This document shows, piece after piece, positions 42,917 to 52,338 of a DNA stretch of 64,000 bases. Location: NCBI GenBank assembly GCA_946481275.1, contig CAMLMV010000026.1, forward strand, positions 1 through 64,000, in the 5' to 3' direction. Made by a program: the position numbers and the translations under genes. The DNA comes from an uncultured Massilia sp. (lineage in GTDB: Bacteria > Pseudomonadota > Gammaproteobacteria > Burkholderiales > Burkholderiaceae). Positions within the stretch are counted from its first letter, which is position 1; every line of letters begins with the position of its first letter. Below the pieces are notes generated by a model, which worked only from the letters and a program-made list of their open reading frames with translations, was not told where the DNA came from and ran no database searches.

Positions 42917-44284
42917 TCAGGCCGCGCGGTGAGAGGCGTTTGCGTCGTTGGCGGCCGGCGCGAGCTTGGCGCTGTCGCCGCCGGCGCCCATGCCGTCGTC
43001 ATGGTGGAACGGCGCGAACCACGTCGCGAGGAACGACGGGATCGTGGCGATCATGACGGCGACGAAATAGCTGACGTAGCCCAGGTATTCCTGCAGCAGG
43101 CCGCTGATCATGCCCGTGACCAGCATGCACAGGCCCATCAGCGCCGTGCCGAACGCGTAGTGCGTGGTCGTGTACTTGCCGGGCGCGAGCTGCTGCATCA
43201 GGTAGATCATGTAGCCGACCGAGCCGAAGCCGTAGAAGAATTTTTCGACGACCACGCCGGCGGTGATCGTCCACGGGCTGCTCGGCAGCGCCATCGCCAT
43301 CGCGAGGAACGTCACGTTCGGGATGTTGACGGCGCAGCACAGCGTGAACAGCGTGCGTTTCAGGCCGCGTTTCGCGACGAACATGCCGCCGAGCAGGGAG
43401 CCGACGAGCACCGCCATCAAGCCGTACGTGCCGTAGATGATGCCCAGCTGCTCGTTCGACATGCCGAGGCCGCCCTTCGCGGCCGAATCGACCATGAAGA
43501 ACGGGCCGATCTTTTCCAGCATCCCGATACTGACGCGGAACAGGAACGCGAAGGCGATCATCTTCCACACGTCGCGCTTCTGGAAGAACGTGACGAACGA
43601 ATCCAGCAGGATGACGGCGGCGCCGCGCACGCTCGTCGGCGTGTTTTCCGCGCGCGCGCCGTCCGGCATCACGCGCGCATGCCACGCGGCCATGACGATG
43701 ACGATGGCGGCGACGATGAAGAAGATCACGCGCCATGCGTCCATCCACTCCGGCCCGAACACTGTCGGGTCATGGTGGAACACGTCCGTGTGCAGGCGCC
43801 CGCTCAGGTAGACGAGGAAGCCGGAGGCGACGATCGGCCCGACGTTCCACGACAGGCTCTGCACGCCGCAGTACAGCGCCTGCGTGCGCGTGTCGAGCGA
43901 CGTGACGTACACACCGTCGCTGGCGATGTCCTGCGTCGCGCCGATGAACGACATGAGGACGAACGACGCCAGCACCAGCCCCATCCAGTCGGGCAGGCCC
44001 ATCGCCAGCCCGACGCCGGCGAACCCCAGCGCGATGAGTACCTGCATCAGCAGGACGAAGAATTTCTTCGTCCGGTACATCTCGACGAACGGCGCGAACA
44101 GCGGCTTCACCGTGTAGGCGAGGCCCAGGATGCTCGAATAGGCGGCGGCACGCGTATTGTCCATGCCGATGTTCTTGAACATGATGGCGGTGACGCTCGT
44201 CAGCATCACGTAGCCCATCGCCATCGTGAAGTACCCGGTGGGTACCCACAGCAGGGGGTGGCGGCTGCGGTCAGGCGTGTGCAT
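42917..44284 (-). CDS. MFS transporter, probable (oligo)saccharide permease
   Basis: 455 aa with about 12 membrane helices (WVPTGYFTMAMGYVMLTSV; FGSVGYMIYLMQQLA and others). The helix 4-5 region SFIGATQDIASDGVYVTSLD resembles AmpG/SLC33-like carriers, which have this DI/ASDG motif. As third gene of an operon with beta-glucosidase and glucokinase, it probably brings cellobiose-like or other gluco-oligosaccharides into the cytoplasm; a muropeptide substrate (AmpG-like) is the alternative. The start overlaps the glucokinase end by 14 bases, indicating coupling. Confidence 0.82.
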   Translation of the reverse strand: MHTPDRSRHPLLWVPTGYFTMAMGYVMLTSVTAIMFKNIGMDNTRAAAYSSILGLAYTVKPLFAPFVEMYRTKKFFVLLMQVLIALGFAGVGLAMGLPDWMGLVLASFVLMSFIGATQDIASDGVYVTSLDTRTQALYCGVQSLSWNVGPIVASGFLVYLSGRLHTDVFHHDPTVFGPEWMDAWRVIFFIVAAIVIVMAAWHARVMPDGARAENTPTSVRGAAVILLDSFVTFFQKRDVWKMIAFAFLFRVSIGMLEKIGPFFMVDSAAKGGLGMSNEQLGIIYGTYGLMAVLVGSLLGGMFVAKRGLKRTLFTLCCAVNIPNVTFLAMAMALPSSPWTITAGVVVEKFFYGFGSVGYMIYLMQQLAPGKYTTTHYAFGTALMGLCMLVTGMISGLLQEYLGYVSYFVAVMIATIPSFLATWFAPFHHDDGMGAGGDSAKLAPAANDANASHRAA

Positions 44285-45323
44285 GGCCGGCTGCCGTCAC
44301 GGAATCGATCGGGGCGCGCTGCGCGGCGGCGCGCGCGTCGACCAGCTGCTGGTCCAGCATCGCGGCGGCACCGGCCAGGGCGGGGTAGGGCGCGTGAATC
44401 ACGTACACCGGGATCTGCTTGCAGAAGTCGGTGAAGCGGCCCTTGTTCTCGAAGCGGGCGCGGAACGACGACTTCGCGAAAAACTCGCCCAGGCGCGGCA
44501 CGACGCCGCCGCCGATGTAGATGCCGCCGCGCGCGCACAGGGTCACGGCCACGTTCGCGGCCATCGTGCCCAGGGCTCCGCAGAAGACGTCCAGCACTTC
44601 CGCGCACAGTTTGTCTCCCGCCAGGCCGCGCTCGACGACCTGCGCCGGTTCGAGGGCTTCGCCCTGGACGCCGTCGATGGCGCACAGCGCCTCGTGGATC
44701 GTGGCGAGACCCGGGCCCGAGATCAGGCGCTCGGCCGACACGTGGTCCCATTTCGTCCAGCAGTATGCGAGGATCGCCTGTTCGCGCGCATTCGACGGCG
44801 AGAACGCGACGTGGCCGCCTTCGCTCGGCAGCACCTTCCAGCGGCCGGCGTCGGGAATCACGCCGCCGACGCCGAGACCCGTGCCCGCGCCCACGAGGCC
44901 GATCACGGCGTCCGGGCTCACGCGGGTGCCGCCGACCTGTTCGAGGTCCGCGTCCGCGAGGCTGGGCACCGACATCGACAGCGCGGCGAAGTCGTTCACG
45001 ACGAGCAGCGTGTCGAGGCCGAGGTCGCGGCGCGCGGCGTCGATCGAGAACTGCCAGTGGTGATTGGTCATCTTGATGAAATCGCCCTCGACCGGATTCG
45101 CGATCGCGATCACGGCGTGGCGCAGTTCACGGGCGGCGCCGGGGTGGCCGGCCAGGTAGGCGCGCACGGCGTCCGCGAACGTGGCGTGGGCGGCGCAGGA
45201 CAGCGTCGCGATTTCCTCGATGCGGCCGGGGCCGCGCTGCAACGCGAAGCGGGCGTTCGTCCCGCCGATGTCGGCAAGCAGGCGGGCGCCGCCGAAAAGC
45301 ACATCATCCATGGTGTCCCTCAT
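44271..45323 (-). CDS. glk: Glucokinase
   Basis: 350 aa from ATG 45323 (GAGGAAG upstream); ATG 45311 is an alternative. It is a Glk-type (non-ROK) hexokinase fold: LLADIGGTNARFAL, LLVVNDFAALSMS, GLVGAGTGLGVGG, LPSEGGHVAFSP and IYIGGGVVPR. It phosphorylates glucose with ATP in the cytoplasm. It sits between the beta-glucosidase, which releases glucose, and the transporter, an obvious pathway order. It overlaps the MFS gene by 14 bases and is 44 bases after the GH1 gene. Confidence 0.92.
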   Translation of the reverse strand: MRDTMDDVLFGGARLLADIGGTNARFALQRGPGRIEEIATLSCAAHATFADAVRAYLAGHPGAARELRHAVIAIANPVEGDFIKMTNHHWQFSIDAARRDLGLDTLLVVNDFAALSMSVPSLADADLEQVGGTRVSPDAVIGLVGAGTGLGVGGVIPDAGRWKVLPSEGGHVAFSPSNAREQAILAYCWTKWDHVSAERLISGPGLATIHEALCAIDGVQGEALEPAQVVERGLAGDKLCAEVLDVFCGALGTMAANVAVTLCARGGIYIGGGVVPRLGEFFAKSSFRARFENKGRFTDFCKQIPVYVIHAPYPALAGAAAMLDQQLVDARAAAQRAPIDSVTAAGHAHA

Positions 45324-45367
45324 GTCTTCCTCGGTCTCCTGTTTTTCTCACCTGAACCCCTGAGGGG

Positions 45368-46708
45368 TCAGGCTGCGCGCAATGCGGCGCGCTGTCCGGC
45401 GATGAAGTCGCGGTACCACAGGGCGCTCGCTTTCGGGATGCGCTGCTGGGTCGCGTAGTCGACATACACGATGCCGAACCGCTTCTCATAACCGGAATTC
45501 CATTCAAAATTGTCCATCAGGCTCCACAGGAAGTAGCCGCGCACGTCCACGCCCGCGTCCATCGCGGCCTTCAGGGCCTCGAGGTGGGTGCGGACGTATT
45601 CCACGCGCTGGGTGTCGTTGACCTGGCCGTCGGCACCGACGCTGTCGACCGCGGCCATGCCGTTTTCCGTAATGTACACCGGCGGCAGGTCCGGGTATTC
45701 CTGTTTCAGCTGCACGAGCAGGTCCGTGAGGCCCTGCGGGTAGATTTCCCAGCCCATGTCGGTGAAGCCCAGGCCACCTTCCGGCTTGCGCGGCGGGACT
45801 TCCGCGCTCATGACTTCGCGGCGGTAGTAGTTCACGCCCAGGAAGTCGATCGGCTGGGCGATGATGTCGAAGTCGCCCGCGTGCACGTCCGGCGCGTTGG
45901 CGCCGTGCGCTTCCAGCGACAGGGCCGGATAGCGGCGCTTGAAGATCGGGTCCATGAACCATTCGATCGAATTGGCCCATTCCAGTGCGGCCAGGCGGCG
46001 GTCGGCTTCCGTGTCCGTCGCCGGTTCCGCGGTCCACTGGTTCAGCACGATGCCGAGCTGGCAGGTGGGATTCACTGCGCGCATCGCCTGCATGGCAAGG
46101 CCGTGCGACAGCAGCAGGTGGTGCGACACCTGGATCGCCTGTTTTTTATCCGCGACGCCCGGCGCGAACTGGCCGTTGCCGTAGCCGAGGTTCGCCGTGC
46201 ACCACGGTTCGTTGTGCGTGGCGATGCTGGCCACGCGGTTGCCGAAGCGGCGCGCCACTTCGGCCGCGTAGTCGGCGAAGCGGTGCGCGGTGTCGCGCGA
46301 CATCCAGCCGCCGTCGTCCTGCAGGCCCTGCGGCAGGTCCCAGTGGTACAGCGTGATGTGCGCGACGATGCCTTTTTCGTCCAGCGCGTCCAGCAGGCGC
46401 GTGTAGAAATCGAAGCCCGGTTCATTCCATGCGCCCTTGCCGGTCGGCTGCACGCGCGCCCACGCCATCGAGAAGCGGTAGGCGTTCACGCCCAGCGACG
46501 CCATCATCGCCACGTCGTCGCGGTAGCGGTTGTAGTGGTCGCAGGCGACGTCGCCGTTGCTGCCGTCGATGATGTTGGCCGGATCGTGCGAGAAGGTATC
46601 CCAGATCGAAGGGCCCTTGCCGTCGGCGTCAAAGGCGCCTTCGATCTGGAAGGCGCTGGTGGCGACGCCCCACGTGAAATTGGAAGGAAAACGGATGGAG
46701 TCGGTCAT
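45368..46708 (-). CDS. GH1 beta-glucosidase
   Basis: 446 aa from ATG 46708, the family start (SIRFPSNFTWGVATSAFQIEG in part). A longer frame begins at 46765, but that start codon overlaps the operator palindrome, so it is rejected. Acid/base Glu167 is in THNEPW and nucleophile Glu348 in YITENG; YHWDLPQ and FLWSLMDNFEW complete the GH1 set. No signal peptide: cytoplasmic. It hydrolyses beta-glucosides such as cellobiose to glucose. It is the first gene of the operon with glk and the MFS transporter and is divergent from a LacI regulator, with a perfect palindrome just upstream. Confidence 0.93.
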   Translation of the reverse strand: MTDSIRFPSNFTWGVATSAFQIEGAFDADGKGPSIWDTFSHDPANIIDGSNGDVACDHYNRYRDDVAMMASLGVNAYRFSMAWARVQPTGKGAWNEPGFDFYTRLLDALDEKGIVAHITLYHWDLPQGLQDDGGWMSRDTAHRFADYAAEVARRFGNRVASIATHNEPWCTANLGYGNGQFAPGVADKKQAIQVSHHLLLSHGLAMQAMRAVNPTCQLGIVLNQWTAEPATDTEADRRLAALEWANSIEWFMDPIFKRRYPALSLEAHGANAPDVHAGDFDIIAQPIDFLGVNYYRREVMSAEVPPRKPEGGLGFTDMGWEIYPQGLTDLLVQLKQEYPDLPPVYITENGMAAVDSVGADGQVNDTQRVEYVRTHLEALKAAMDAGVDVRGYFLWSLMDNFEWNSGYEKRFGIVYVDYATQQRIPKASALWYRDFIAGQRAALRAA

Positions 46709-46750
46709 GGTGCGCGTTGTAGTCGTTATGGTGGGAACTTGGAAATCTTT

Positions 46751-46764
46751 TGAAATCGATTTCA
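46751..46764. promoter_or_regulatory. LacI operator, perfect palindrome TGAAATCGATTTCA
   Basis: A 14-base perfect palindrome with central CG, 43 bases before the GH1 start and about 135 bases before the divergent LacI gene. This is the expected place and form of the operator for that regulator. A 13/14 match lies before TonB receptor 1 at 14385. Confidence 0.75.
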
Positions 46765-46900
46765 TCGTACATGCGCCATCGGCGGGGTGTCAACACCATT
46801 TTTTCCTTTCAAGCATCAACGCCACATGTCAAATGGGCATGTCTGGTGTATATTCACGAGCTTCGCGGCAGGTGCCGTGTAAAGATGCAGGCCGAAACGC

Positions 46901-47920
46901 ATGAAAAAGGATTCCAGCAGTTCGCCGATGGTCACCGTCCACGAGGTCGCCCGTGTGGCGGGCGTGTCCGCGGCGACGGTCTCGCGCTTCCTGAACGGTA
47001 CCGCCAAGGTGTCGGAGGAAAAGCGCCAGGCCATCGAAAGCGTCATCGAAAAGCTCAATTACAAGCCCAATGTGCTGGCCCAGAACCTCAAGACGGGCAG
47101 CTCGCGCACCATCGGCGTCCTCACGCAGTCGCTCGTGTCGGGCTATTTTGCCGACGCGATGGCCGGCATCGACGAGGCCCTGCAGGGCACGGGCTATGCG
47201 CCGCTGATCGTGTCGGGCCACTGGCATGCGGACGAGGAGGCGGAGCGCATCGAGCTCCTGATCGCGCGCCGCGTGGACGGCCTCGTCATCCTGAGCGGTA
47301 AATTGAAGGATGCGCAGATCCTGAAACTGTCGCAGCGCGTGCCCATCGTCGCCTTCGGCCGCGACCTGAGCGCGCCGCGCGCGTACGGCTTCTGCCTCGA
47401 CAATTACTGGGGCGCGTGCGAAGCGGTGGGCTACCTGATCGAGCAGGGCCACCGCAACATCGCGTTCATCACGGGCCCGTCCGACCACCAGGATGCGCTG
47501 GCCCGCCTGGCCGGCTACCGCGACACGCTGGCCAAGCACGGCATCAAGGAACAGCAGCAACTGATCGTCGGCGGCGACTTCCAGGAATCGAGCGGCCTGC
47601 TGGCCGTCGAGCGCCTGCTGGAATCGGGCCAGCGCTTCTCCGCCATCTTCTGCGCGAACGACCTGACGGCGTACGGCGCCCGGCTGGCGCTGTACCGGCG
47701 CGGCATCCGCGTGCCGGAAGACATCTCCGTCATCGGCTTCGACGACCTGCACAGCTCCATGTACACGACGCCGCCCTTGACCACGGTGCGCCAGCCGCTG
47801 TTCGACGTCGGCAAGTGCCTGGGCCGCGCGATCGTCAAGATGATCGGGCACGAGATGCTCGACATCGAGGTGCCGCAGCTGAACCTCGTCGTGCGCGAGT
47901 CCGTCAAGCGCGTCGACTGA
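46901..47920 (+). CDS. LacI-family transcriptional regulator
   Basis: 339 aa. The N-terminal HTH (VTVHEVARVAGVSAATVSRF) and hinge helix (KPNVLAQNLKTGSS) are followed by a periplasmic-binding-protein-like sugar domain (SRTIGVLTQSLVSGYF; ISVIGFDDLHSS; LTTVRQPLFDVG). It is divergent from the GH1-glk-MFS operon and should repress it until a glucoside or glucose-containing sugar binds. The recognised site is probably TGAAATCGATTTCA. The matching site before TonB receptor 1 suggests it also controls uptake. Confidence 0.92.
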   Translation: MKKDSSSSPMVTVHEVARVAGVSAATVSRFLNGTAKVSEEKRQAIESVIEKLNYKPNVLAQNLKTGSSRTIGVLTQSLVSGYFADAMAGIDEALQGTGYAPLIVSGHWHADEEAERIELLIARRVDGLVILSGKLKDAQILKLSQRVPIVAFGRDLSAPRAYGFCLDNYWGACEAVGYLIEQGHRNIAFITGPSDHQDALARLAGYRDTLAKHGIKEQQQLIVGGDFQESSGLLAVERLLESGQRFSAIFCANDLTAYGARLALYRRGIRVPEDISVIGFDDLHSSMYTTPPLTTVRQPLFDVGKCLGRAIVKMIGHEMLDIEVPQLNLVVRESVKRVD

Positions 47921-48059
47921 CCCCGGTTTTTGGCAACGTTACGGTTGCAGTAGCAGCATCCGCGACCGGCGGTAGCGTCGCTGCGTACCAGGCGCCGTGC
48001 CGCTGGCACCGCGCCGCGCGGCGGACGATGATGGGATTCCGACATCATGCGAGGATCCC

Positions 48060-48788
48060 ATGCTTCCCACCATCTTCATCGTTTTCGGCGCCTGCTTCGT
48101 GCTCGAGCGGGTCGTCCCCGGCTGGCGCCTGCCGCGCGTGCGTACCTGGCCGCTGCGCGTGCTCGCCATCAATGCCGTGCAACTGGGCGTCGTCGTGCTG
48201 GCCGGTTTCACGTGGGAGCGCTGGCTCTCCTCCGGCTCGCTGTTCCACCTGTCGCGCCACCTGGGCCCGGCGGCCGGCGGCCTCGTGGCCTACTTCATCG
48301 CCACGTTCGTGTTTTATTGGTGGCACCGGGCGCGCCACGAGTCCGACCTGCTGTGGCGCCTGTTCCACCAGATCCACCACAGCCCCCAGCGCATCGAGGT
48401 GATCACCTCGTTCTACAAGCATCCGGTCGAGATGGTCGTCAATTCGATCATCGGCAGCCTGCTCGTGTACGCGGTGCTGGGCCTGTCGCCGGCCGCGGGC
48501 GCCGTCTACACGCTGTGCACGGCGCTCGGCGAATTCTTTTATCACACGAGCGTGCGCACGCCGCGCTGGGTCGGCTGGTTCTTCCAGCGTCCGGAAATGC
48601 ACCGGGTCCACCACCAGCACGGCCGCCACCGTAATAACTACGGCGACATCGTCTGGTGGGACTGGCTGTTCGGCACCTACGAGAATCCAGCCCGTTTCGA
48701 CGCCACGTGCGGCTTCGACGCGGACAAGGAAGAACGCCTCGGTGCGATGCTCGCCTGGCGCGACGTGCACCGCACCGACGGCCCGTGA
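48060..48788 (+). CDS. Sterol desaturase / fatty acid hydroxylase superfamily protein
   Basis: 242 aa from ATG 48060 (GAGG upstream). It is a hydrophobic membrane protein with the di-iron His motifs HRARH, HQIHH and HRVHHQH, the latter followed by NNYGDIVWWDWLFGTY. The family hydroxylates or desaturates lipids using oxygen. The substrate (sterol, hopanoid, ornithine lipid, carotenoid) is unknown. It is convergent with the SDR gene, six bases apart. Confidence 0.88.
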   Translation: MLPTIFIVFGACFVLERVVPGWRLPRVRTWPLRVLAINAVQLGVVVLAGFTWERWLSSGSLFHLSRHLGPAAGGLVAYFIATFVFYWWHRARHESDLLWRLFHQIHHSPQRIEVITSFYKHPVEMVVNSIIGSLLVYAVLGLSPAAGAVYTLCTALGEFFYHTSVRTPRWVGWFFQRPEMHRVHHQHGRHRNNYGDIVWWDWLFGTYENPARFDATCGFDADKEERLGAMLAWRDVHRTDGP

Positions 48789-48794
48789 TGCCGG

Positions 48795-49541
48795 TCAGGC
48801 CGCGAAACCGCCGTCCACGGCCAGGTCCGACCCCGTGACGAAGCTCGCTTCCGGGCTGGCCAGCCACGCGACCATCGATGCGACTTCTTCCGGCCGGCCG
48901 TGGCGCGGCAGGGCCATGAAGCCATGCAGCGATTTGCCGAAATCGGTGTCGGCCGGATTCATGTCCGTGTCGACGGGGCCCGGCAGCACGTTGTTCACCG
49001 TGATGCCGCGCGGCCCCAGGTCGCGCGCCAGACCTTTTACGAGGCCCGTCAGGGCCGACTTGCTCATCGCGTAGACCGAGGCGCCCGCGAACGGCACGCG
49101 CAGCGCGTTCGTGCTGCCGATGTTGATCACGCGGCCGCCGTCCGGCAGGTGGCGCGCAGCGGCCTGCGTGGCGGCGAAGACGGCGCGCACGTTCACGGCC
49201 ACCGTCTTGTCGAAGTCGGCGAGGGAGAATTCCGTCACGTGGCCGCCGAGGAAGACGCCCGCGTTGTTGACGACGATGTCAAGGCGGCCGAATTTCGCGG
49301 CCGCGGTGTCGATTGCGTCGGCCAGCGCCTGCGCATCGGCCACGTCGGCGCGCAGGGCGAGCGCGCGGCCGCCTGCCGCTTCGATCCGTCCGGCCAGTGC
49401 CTGCGCGGCGGCATCCGACGACTGGTACGTGAAGGCGACGGCCGCGCCGTCGCGGGCGAGACGTTCCACGATGGCCGCGCCGATGCCGCGCGATCCGCCG
49501 GTGACGAAAGCGACTTTTTGTTGAAGGTTCGTGTTTGCCAT
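48795..49541 (-). CDS. SDR-family oxidoreductase (FabG-like)
   Basis: 248 aa from ATG 49541 (GAGAGCATC upstream); a longer frame to 49595 is rejected for lack of SD. Classical SDR motifs: VTGGSRGIGAA, VNNAGV, catalytic Ser in INIGSTNA, YAMSK (Tyr-x-x-x-Lys) and PGPVDTDMNP. NAD(P)H-dependent reductase of unknown substrate. It is divergent from a LysR regulator 112 bases away, a common regulated pair. Confidence 0.9.
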   Translation of the reverse strand: MANTNLQQKVAFVTGGSRGIGAAIVERLARDGAAVAFTYQSSDAAAQALAGRIEAAGGRALALRADVADAQALADAIDTAAAKFGRLDIVVNNAGVFLGGHVTEFSLADFDKTVAVNVRAVFAATQAAARHLPDGGRVINIGSTNALRVPFAGASVYAMSKSALTGLVKGLARDLGPRGITVNNVLPGPVDTDMNPADTDFGKSLHGFMALPRHGRPEEVASMVAWLASPEASFVTGSDLAVDGGFAA

Positions 49542-49653
49542 GATGCTCTCCGTTCGGTTGGGGTGGTTGATGTCTGCAGTATCATTCCAACTCACGGTTC
49601 AAACTAGCCGGGCAATAAGCACAAGACTTTCAACCGTCAGTTAAAGGTGGGCC

Positions 49654-50565
49654 ATGGAACATCTGGATTCCTTCATCTACAGCGCCGAGGACGGCGGCTT
49701 CTCCGCCGCCGCGCGCCGCCTGGGCCTCACGCCGGCCGGCGTCAGCAAGAACGTGGCAAGGCTCGAGGCGAACCTGGGCGTGCGCCTGTTCCGGCGCAGT
49801 ACGCGCAAGCTGAGTCTCACGGAAGAGGGCGAGCAACTGCTGCGCGAAGTGGCCGAGCCGTGGCACCGCATCCAGGACGCGATGGCCATCGTGCGCCGGG
49901 GCGCCAACCACGCCGCCGGGCCGCTGAAGGTGGCCATGGCGCCGGCCGTCGGACGCATGCATTTCGTGCCGATGCTGGCGGAATTCCGCCGCCGCTTTCC
50001 CGAGGTCCTGCCCGACGTGCACTTCGATAACCGCCAGGTCGACCTGATCGCGGAAGGGTTCGACGTCGCGATCGGCGGCGGCGTCGAGCTGCCGCAGGGC
50101 GTCGTCGCGCGCGAACTGGCGCGGGTGCGCATCGTGCTCGCCGCGTCGCCCGACTACCTGGCCCGGCGCGGCACGCCCACGCACCCGGACGACCTGGCCG
50201 CGCACGACGGCATCGCGCGCCGCTCGATCCGCACGGGCCGCCTGCAGACGCTCACCCTGCGCGACGAGGCCGGCCGCGTGGCGCCTTACGATCCCCGTCC
50301 CGTGGCCGTGCTGGACGATCCGGAAGCGATGGCGCATGCCGCGGCGGCCGGTCTCGGCATCGCGCTGCTGCCCGCGCCGCACGCGGGGCCGCTGCTCGCG
50401 GACGGGCGCCTCGTGCGGATTCTCCCGGACTGGTATGCGGAGACGGGCCCGCTGTTTCTCTATTACTCGAACCGGCGGCTGCTGCCCGCCAAGACGCGCG
50501 TGTTCGTCGATTTCGTCGTCGAGCGGTTCCGCGAGCAGGGGCTCGCGGCGCACTTCGCAGGCTGA
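49654..50565 (+). CDS. LysR-family transcriptional regulator
   Basis: 303 aa, ATG 49654 with AAAGGTGG upstream. HTH: GGFSAAARRLGLTPAGVSKNVARLE (in part), then the linker helix and effector domain typical of the CrgA/DmlR-like branch (LKVAMAPAVGRMHFVPML; LPDVHFDNRQVDLIAEGFDVAI in part). It is divergent from the SDR gene, its probable target. Inducer unknown. Confidence 0.9.
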   Translation: MEHLDSFIYSAEDGGFSAAARRLGLTPAGVSKNVARLEANLGVRLFRRSTRKLSLTEEGEQLLREVAEPWHRIQDAMAIVRRGANHAAGPLKVAMAPAVGRMHFVPMLAEFRRRFPEVLPDVHFDNRQVDLIAEGFDVAIGGGVELPQGVVARELARVRIVLAASPDYLARRGTPTHPDDLAAHDGIARRSIRTGRLQTLTLRDEAGRVAPYDPRPVAVLDDPEAMAHAAAAGLGIALLPAPHAGPLLADGRLVRILPDWYAETGPLFLYYSNRRLLPAKTRVFVDFVVERFREQGLAAHFAG

Positions 50566-50649
50566 ACCCGCCTGTCAGGGAACTGACATCTGGCCTTAAT
50601 ACAATGTACGATTGCCAATTATCAGCAACCCGACAGAAAGACCGACCGC

Positions 50650-52338
50650 ATGAGACCGTCCTGGCTGAAGACTTCGCTTACCCTGATCACCTGTTCCGCG
50701 CTGTGGCTGCCCGCGCTTGCCCCCGCGGCGGGCGCAGACAAGCCGGCCGCAGCCGGCCAGGCCGCCGCGCAAGTAAAGCCGCCGAAGCTGGTGGTCGTGA
50801 TGGTCATCGACGGCCTGCCGGCCGAGCAGGTGCAGCGCTACCGCGACCAGTTCGGCCCCGGCGGCCTGCGCCGGCTGCTGGAGCAGGGCGCGTCGTTCAC
50901 GGATGCGCACCAGGCGCACGGGATCACCGTGACGGCCATTGGCCACTCGGCCGTGCTGACGGGCGCGTACCCGTACCGGCACGGCATCATCGGCAACAAC
51001 TGGATCGACGCGGACGGCAAGCAGGTTTATTGCACCGAGGACACCCGTTATCACTACATCGACGAAGAAACGGACCCGCACGACGGCACGTCGCCCGCGA
51101 ACCTGCGCGTGGACACGCTGGGCGACCAGCTGCGCTACGCCACCGGCAACCGCAGCAAGGTCGTGACCGTGTCCGGCAAGGACCGCGGCGCCATCCTGCT
51201 CGCGGGCAAGACGGGCACCGCGTACATGTTCATGGACAAGACCGGTGACTTTGCCAGCAGCACCTATTACATGGACAAACACCCGGCGTGGGTCGAGCGC
51301 TTCCGCGCCGCGAAGCCGCAGGACCGCTACTATGCGAAGTCGTGGAAGCCGCTGCTGGACGACAAGGCCTACGCGGACGATGCCCCGTACCCGGAAGCGA
51401 CGACGGCCAACCCGAACCGTTTCCCGTTCACGTTCTACAGCGAGAGCGGCAAGCCGGCCGCCGACTACTATGGCCGGTTGAAGGTGAGCCCGGCCGTGGA
51501 TGAACTGACCCTCGAGTTCGCCGAAGCGGCCGTCGACGGCGAGCAGCTGGGCCGCAATCCGACGGGTGCGACGGACCTGCTCGGCGTCAGCCTGTCCGGC
51601 CACGATTACGTGAACCACGCGTACGGCCCGGAAAGCCGCATGTCGCACGACCACCTGCAGCAGATCGACCGCAAGATCGGCGAATTCTTCGCGTTCCTCG
51701 ACAAGCGCGTCGGCCTGGACAACGTGCTCGTCGTGCTGACGGCCGACCATGGCTTCGCCAACACGGCCGAGTTCGCGCGCACGCAGCATGCGGACGCGCT
51801 GCGCGTGAATCCGAAGACCCTGCTCGAGAACCTGAACGCCGCGCTGGCCGAGCGCTTCGGCGGTGCAAAGCTGGTCAAGACGTCGCTGCTGCCCGACGTC
51901 CACCTGGACGACGAGGCCATCGCGCGCCGCGGCCTCGCCCGTGCCGACGTGGAAAACGCCGCCGTGGACTACCTGCGGGCGCAGCCGGGCATCTCGGAGG
52001 TGTTCACGCGCACGCAGCTGGAGCAGGGCGTCGCCGCCAGATCGAGAGTGGGCACGCTGATGCAGCGGGCGTGGAACAGCCAGCTGTCCGGCGACCTGCT
52101 GGTCGTCACGACGCCGTACACGATCTTCGGCAGCGGTTCGTCCGGCGCGAGCCACGGTACGCCGTGGCAATACGATACGTCGGTCCCATTATTGATCATG
52201 GGCAGGCGCTGGATCCGGCCGGGCGAACAGGCCGGCTATGCGGAAGTGGTCGACATCGCCCCGACCCTGGCGCAGATCCTGCACGTGCGCCGGCCGGCGG
52301 GCGCGGAAGGGCGCGTGCTGAAGGAGGCGCTGCGTTGA
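50650..52338 (+). CDS. PafA-like alkaline phosphatase / type I phosphodiesterase family protein
   Basis: 562 aa with a signal peptide (to about AAGADK, residue 30). The alkaline-phosphatase superfamily metal and nucleophile motifs are in order: VVVMVIDGL (Asp ligand), GITVTAIGHSAVLTG (Thr nucleophile), LSGHDYVNHAYGPESRM (Asp, His), LTADHGFANT (Asp-His) and GASHGTPWQYD (His). It resembles PafA, a periplasmic phosphomonoesterase that releases phosphate. The stop overlaps the Ppx/GppA start region, so the two genes are probably co-transcribed as a phosphate-scavenging and polyphosphate pair. Confidence 0.85.
   Translation: MRPSWLKTSLTLITCSALWLPALAPAAGADKPAAAGQAAAQVKPPKLVVVMVIDGLPAEQVQRYRDQFGPGGLRRLLEQGASFTDAHQAHGITVTAIGHSAVLTGAYPYRHGIIGNNWIDADGKQVYCTEDTRYHYIDEETDPHDGTSPANLRVDTLGDQLRYATGNRSKVVTVSGKDRGAILLAGKTGTAYMFMDKTGDFASSTYYMDKHPAWVERFRAAKPQDRYYAKSWKPLLDDKAYADDAPYPEATTANPNRFPFTFYSESGKPAADYYGRLKVSPAVDELTLEFAEAAVDGEQLGRNPTGATDLLGVSLSGHDYVNHAYGPESRMSHDHLQQIDRKIGEFFAFLDKRVGLDNVLVVLTADHGFANTAEFARTQHADALRVNPKTLLENLNAALAERFGGAKLVKTSLLPDVHLDDEAIARRGLARADVENAAVDYLRAQPGISEVFTRTQLEQGVAARSRVGTLMQRAWNSQLSGDLLVVTTPYTIFGSGSSGASHGTPWQYDTSVPLLIMGRRWIRPGEQAGYAEVVDIAPTLAQILHVRRPAGAEGRVLKEALR

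Noticed and set aside
45351..45369. Hairpin between GH1 and glk as a terminator
   Set aside because: The stem has a bulge and no T run on the transcribed strand; glk follows closely, so the genes are taken as one operon.
46709..46765. Longer start for the GH1 gene at ATG 46765
   Set aside because: It would add 19 residues absent from the family, and its start codon lies in the operator palindrome.
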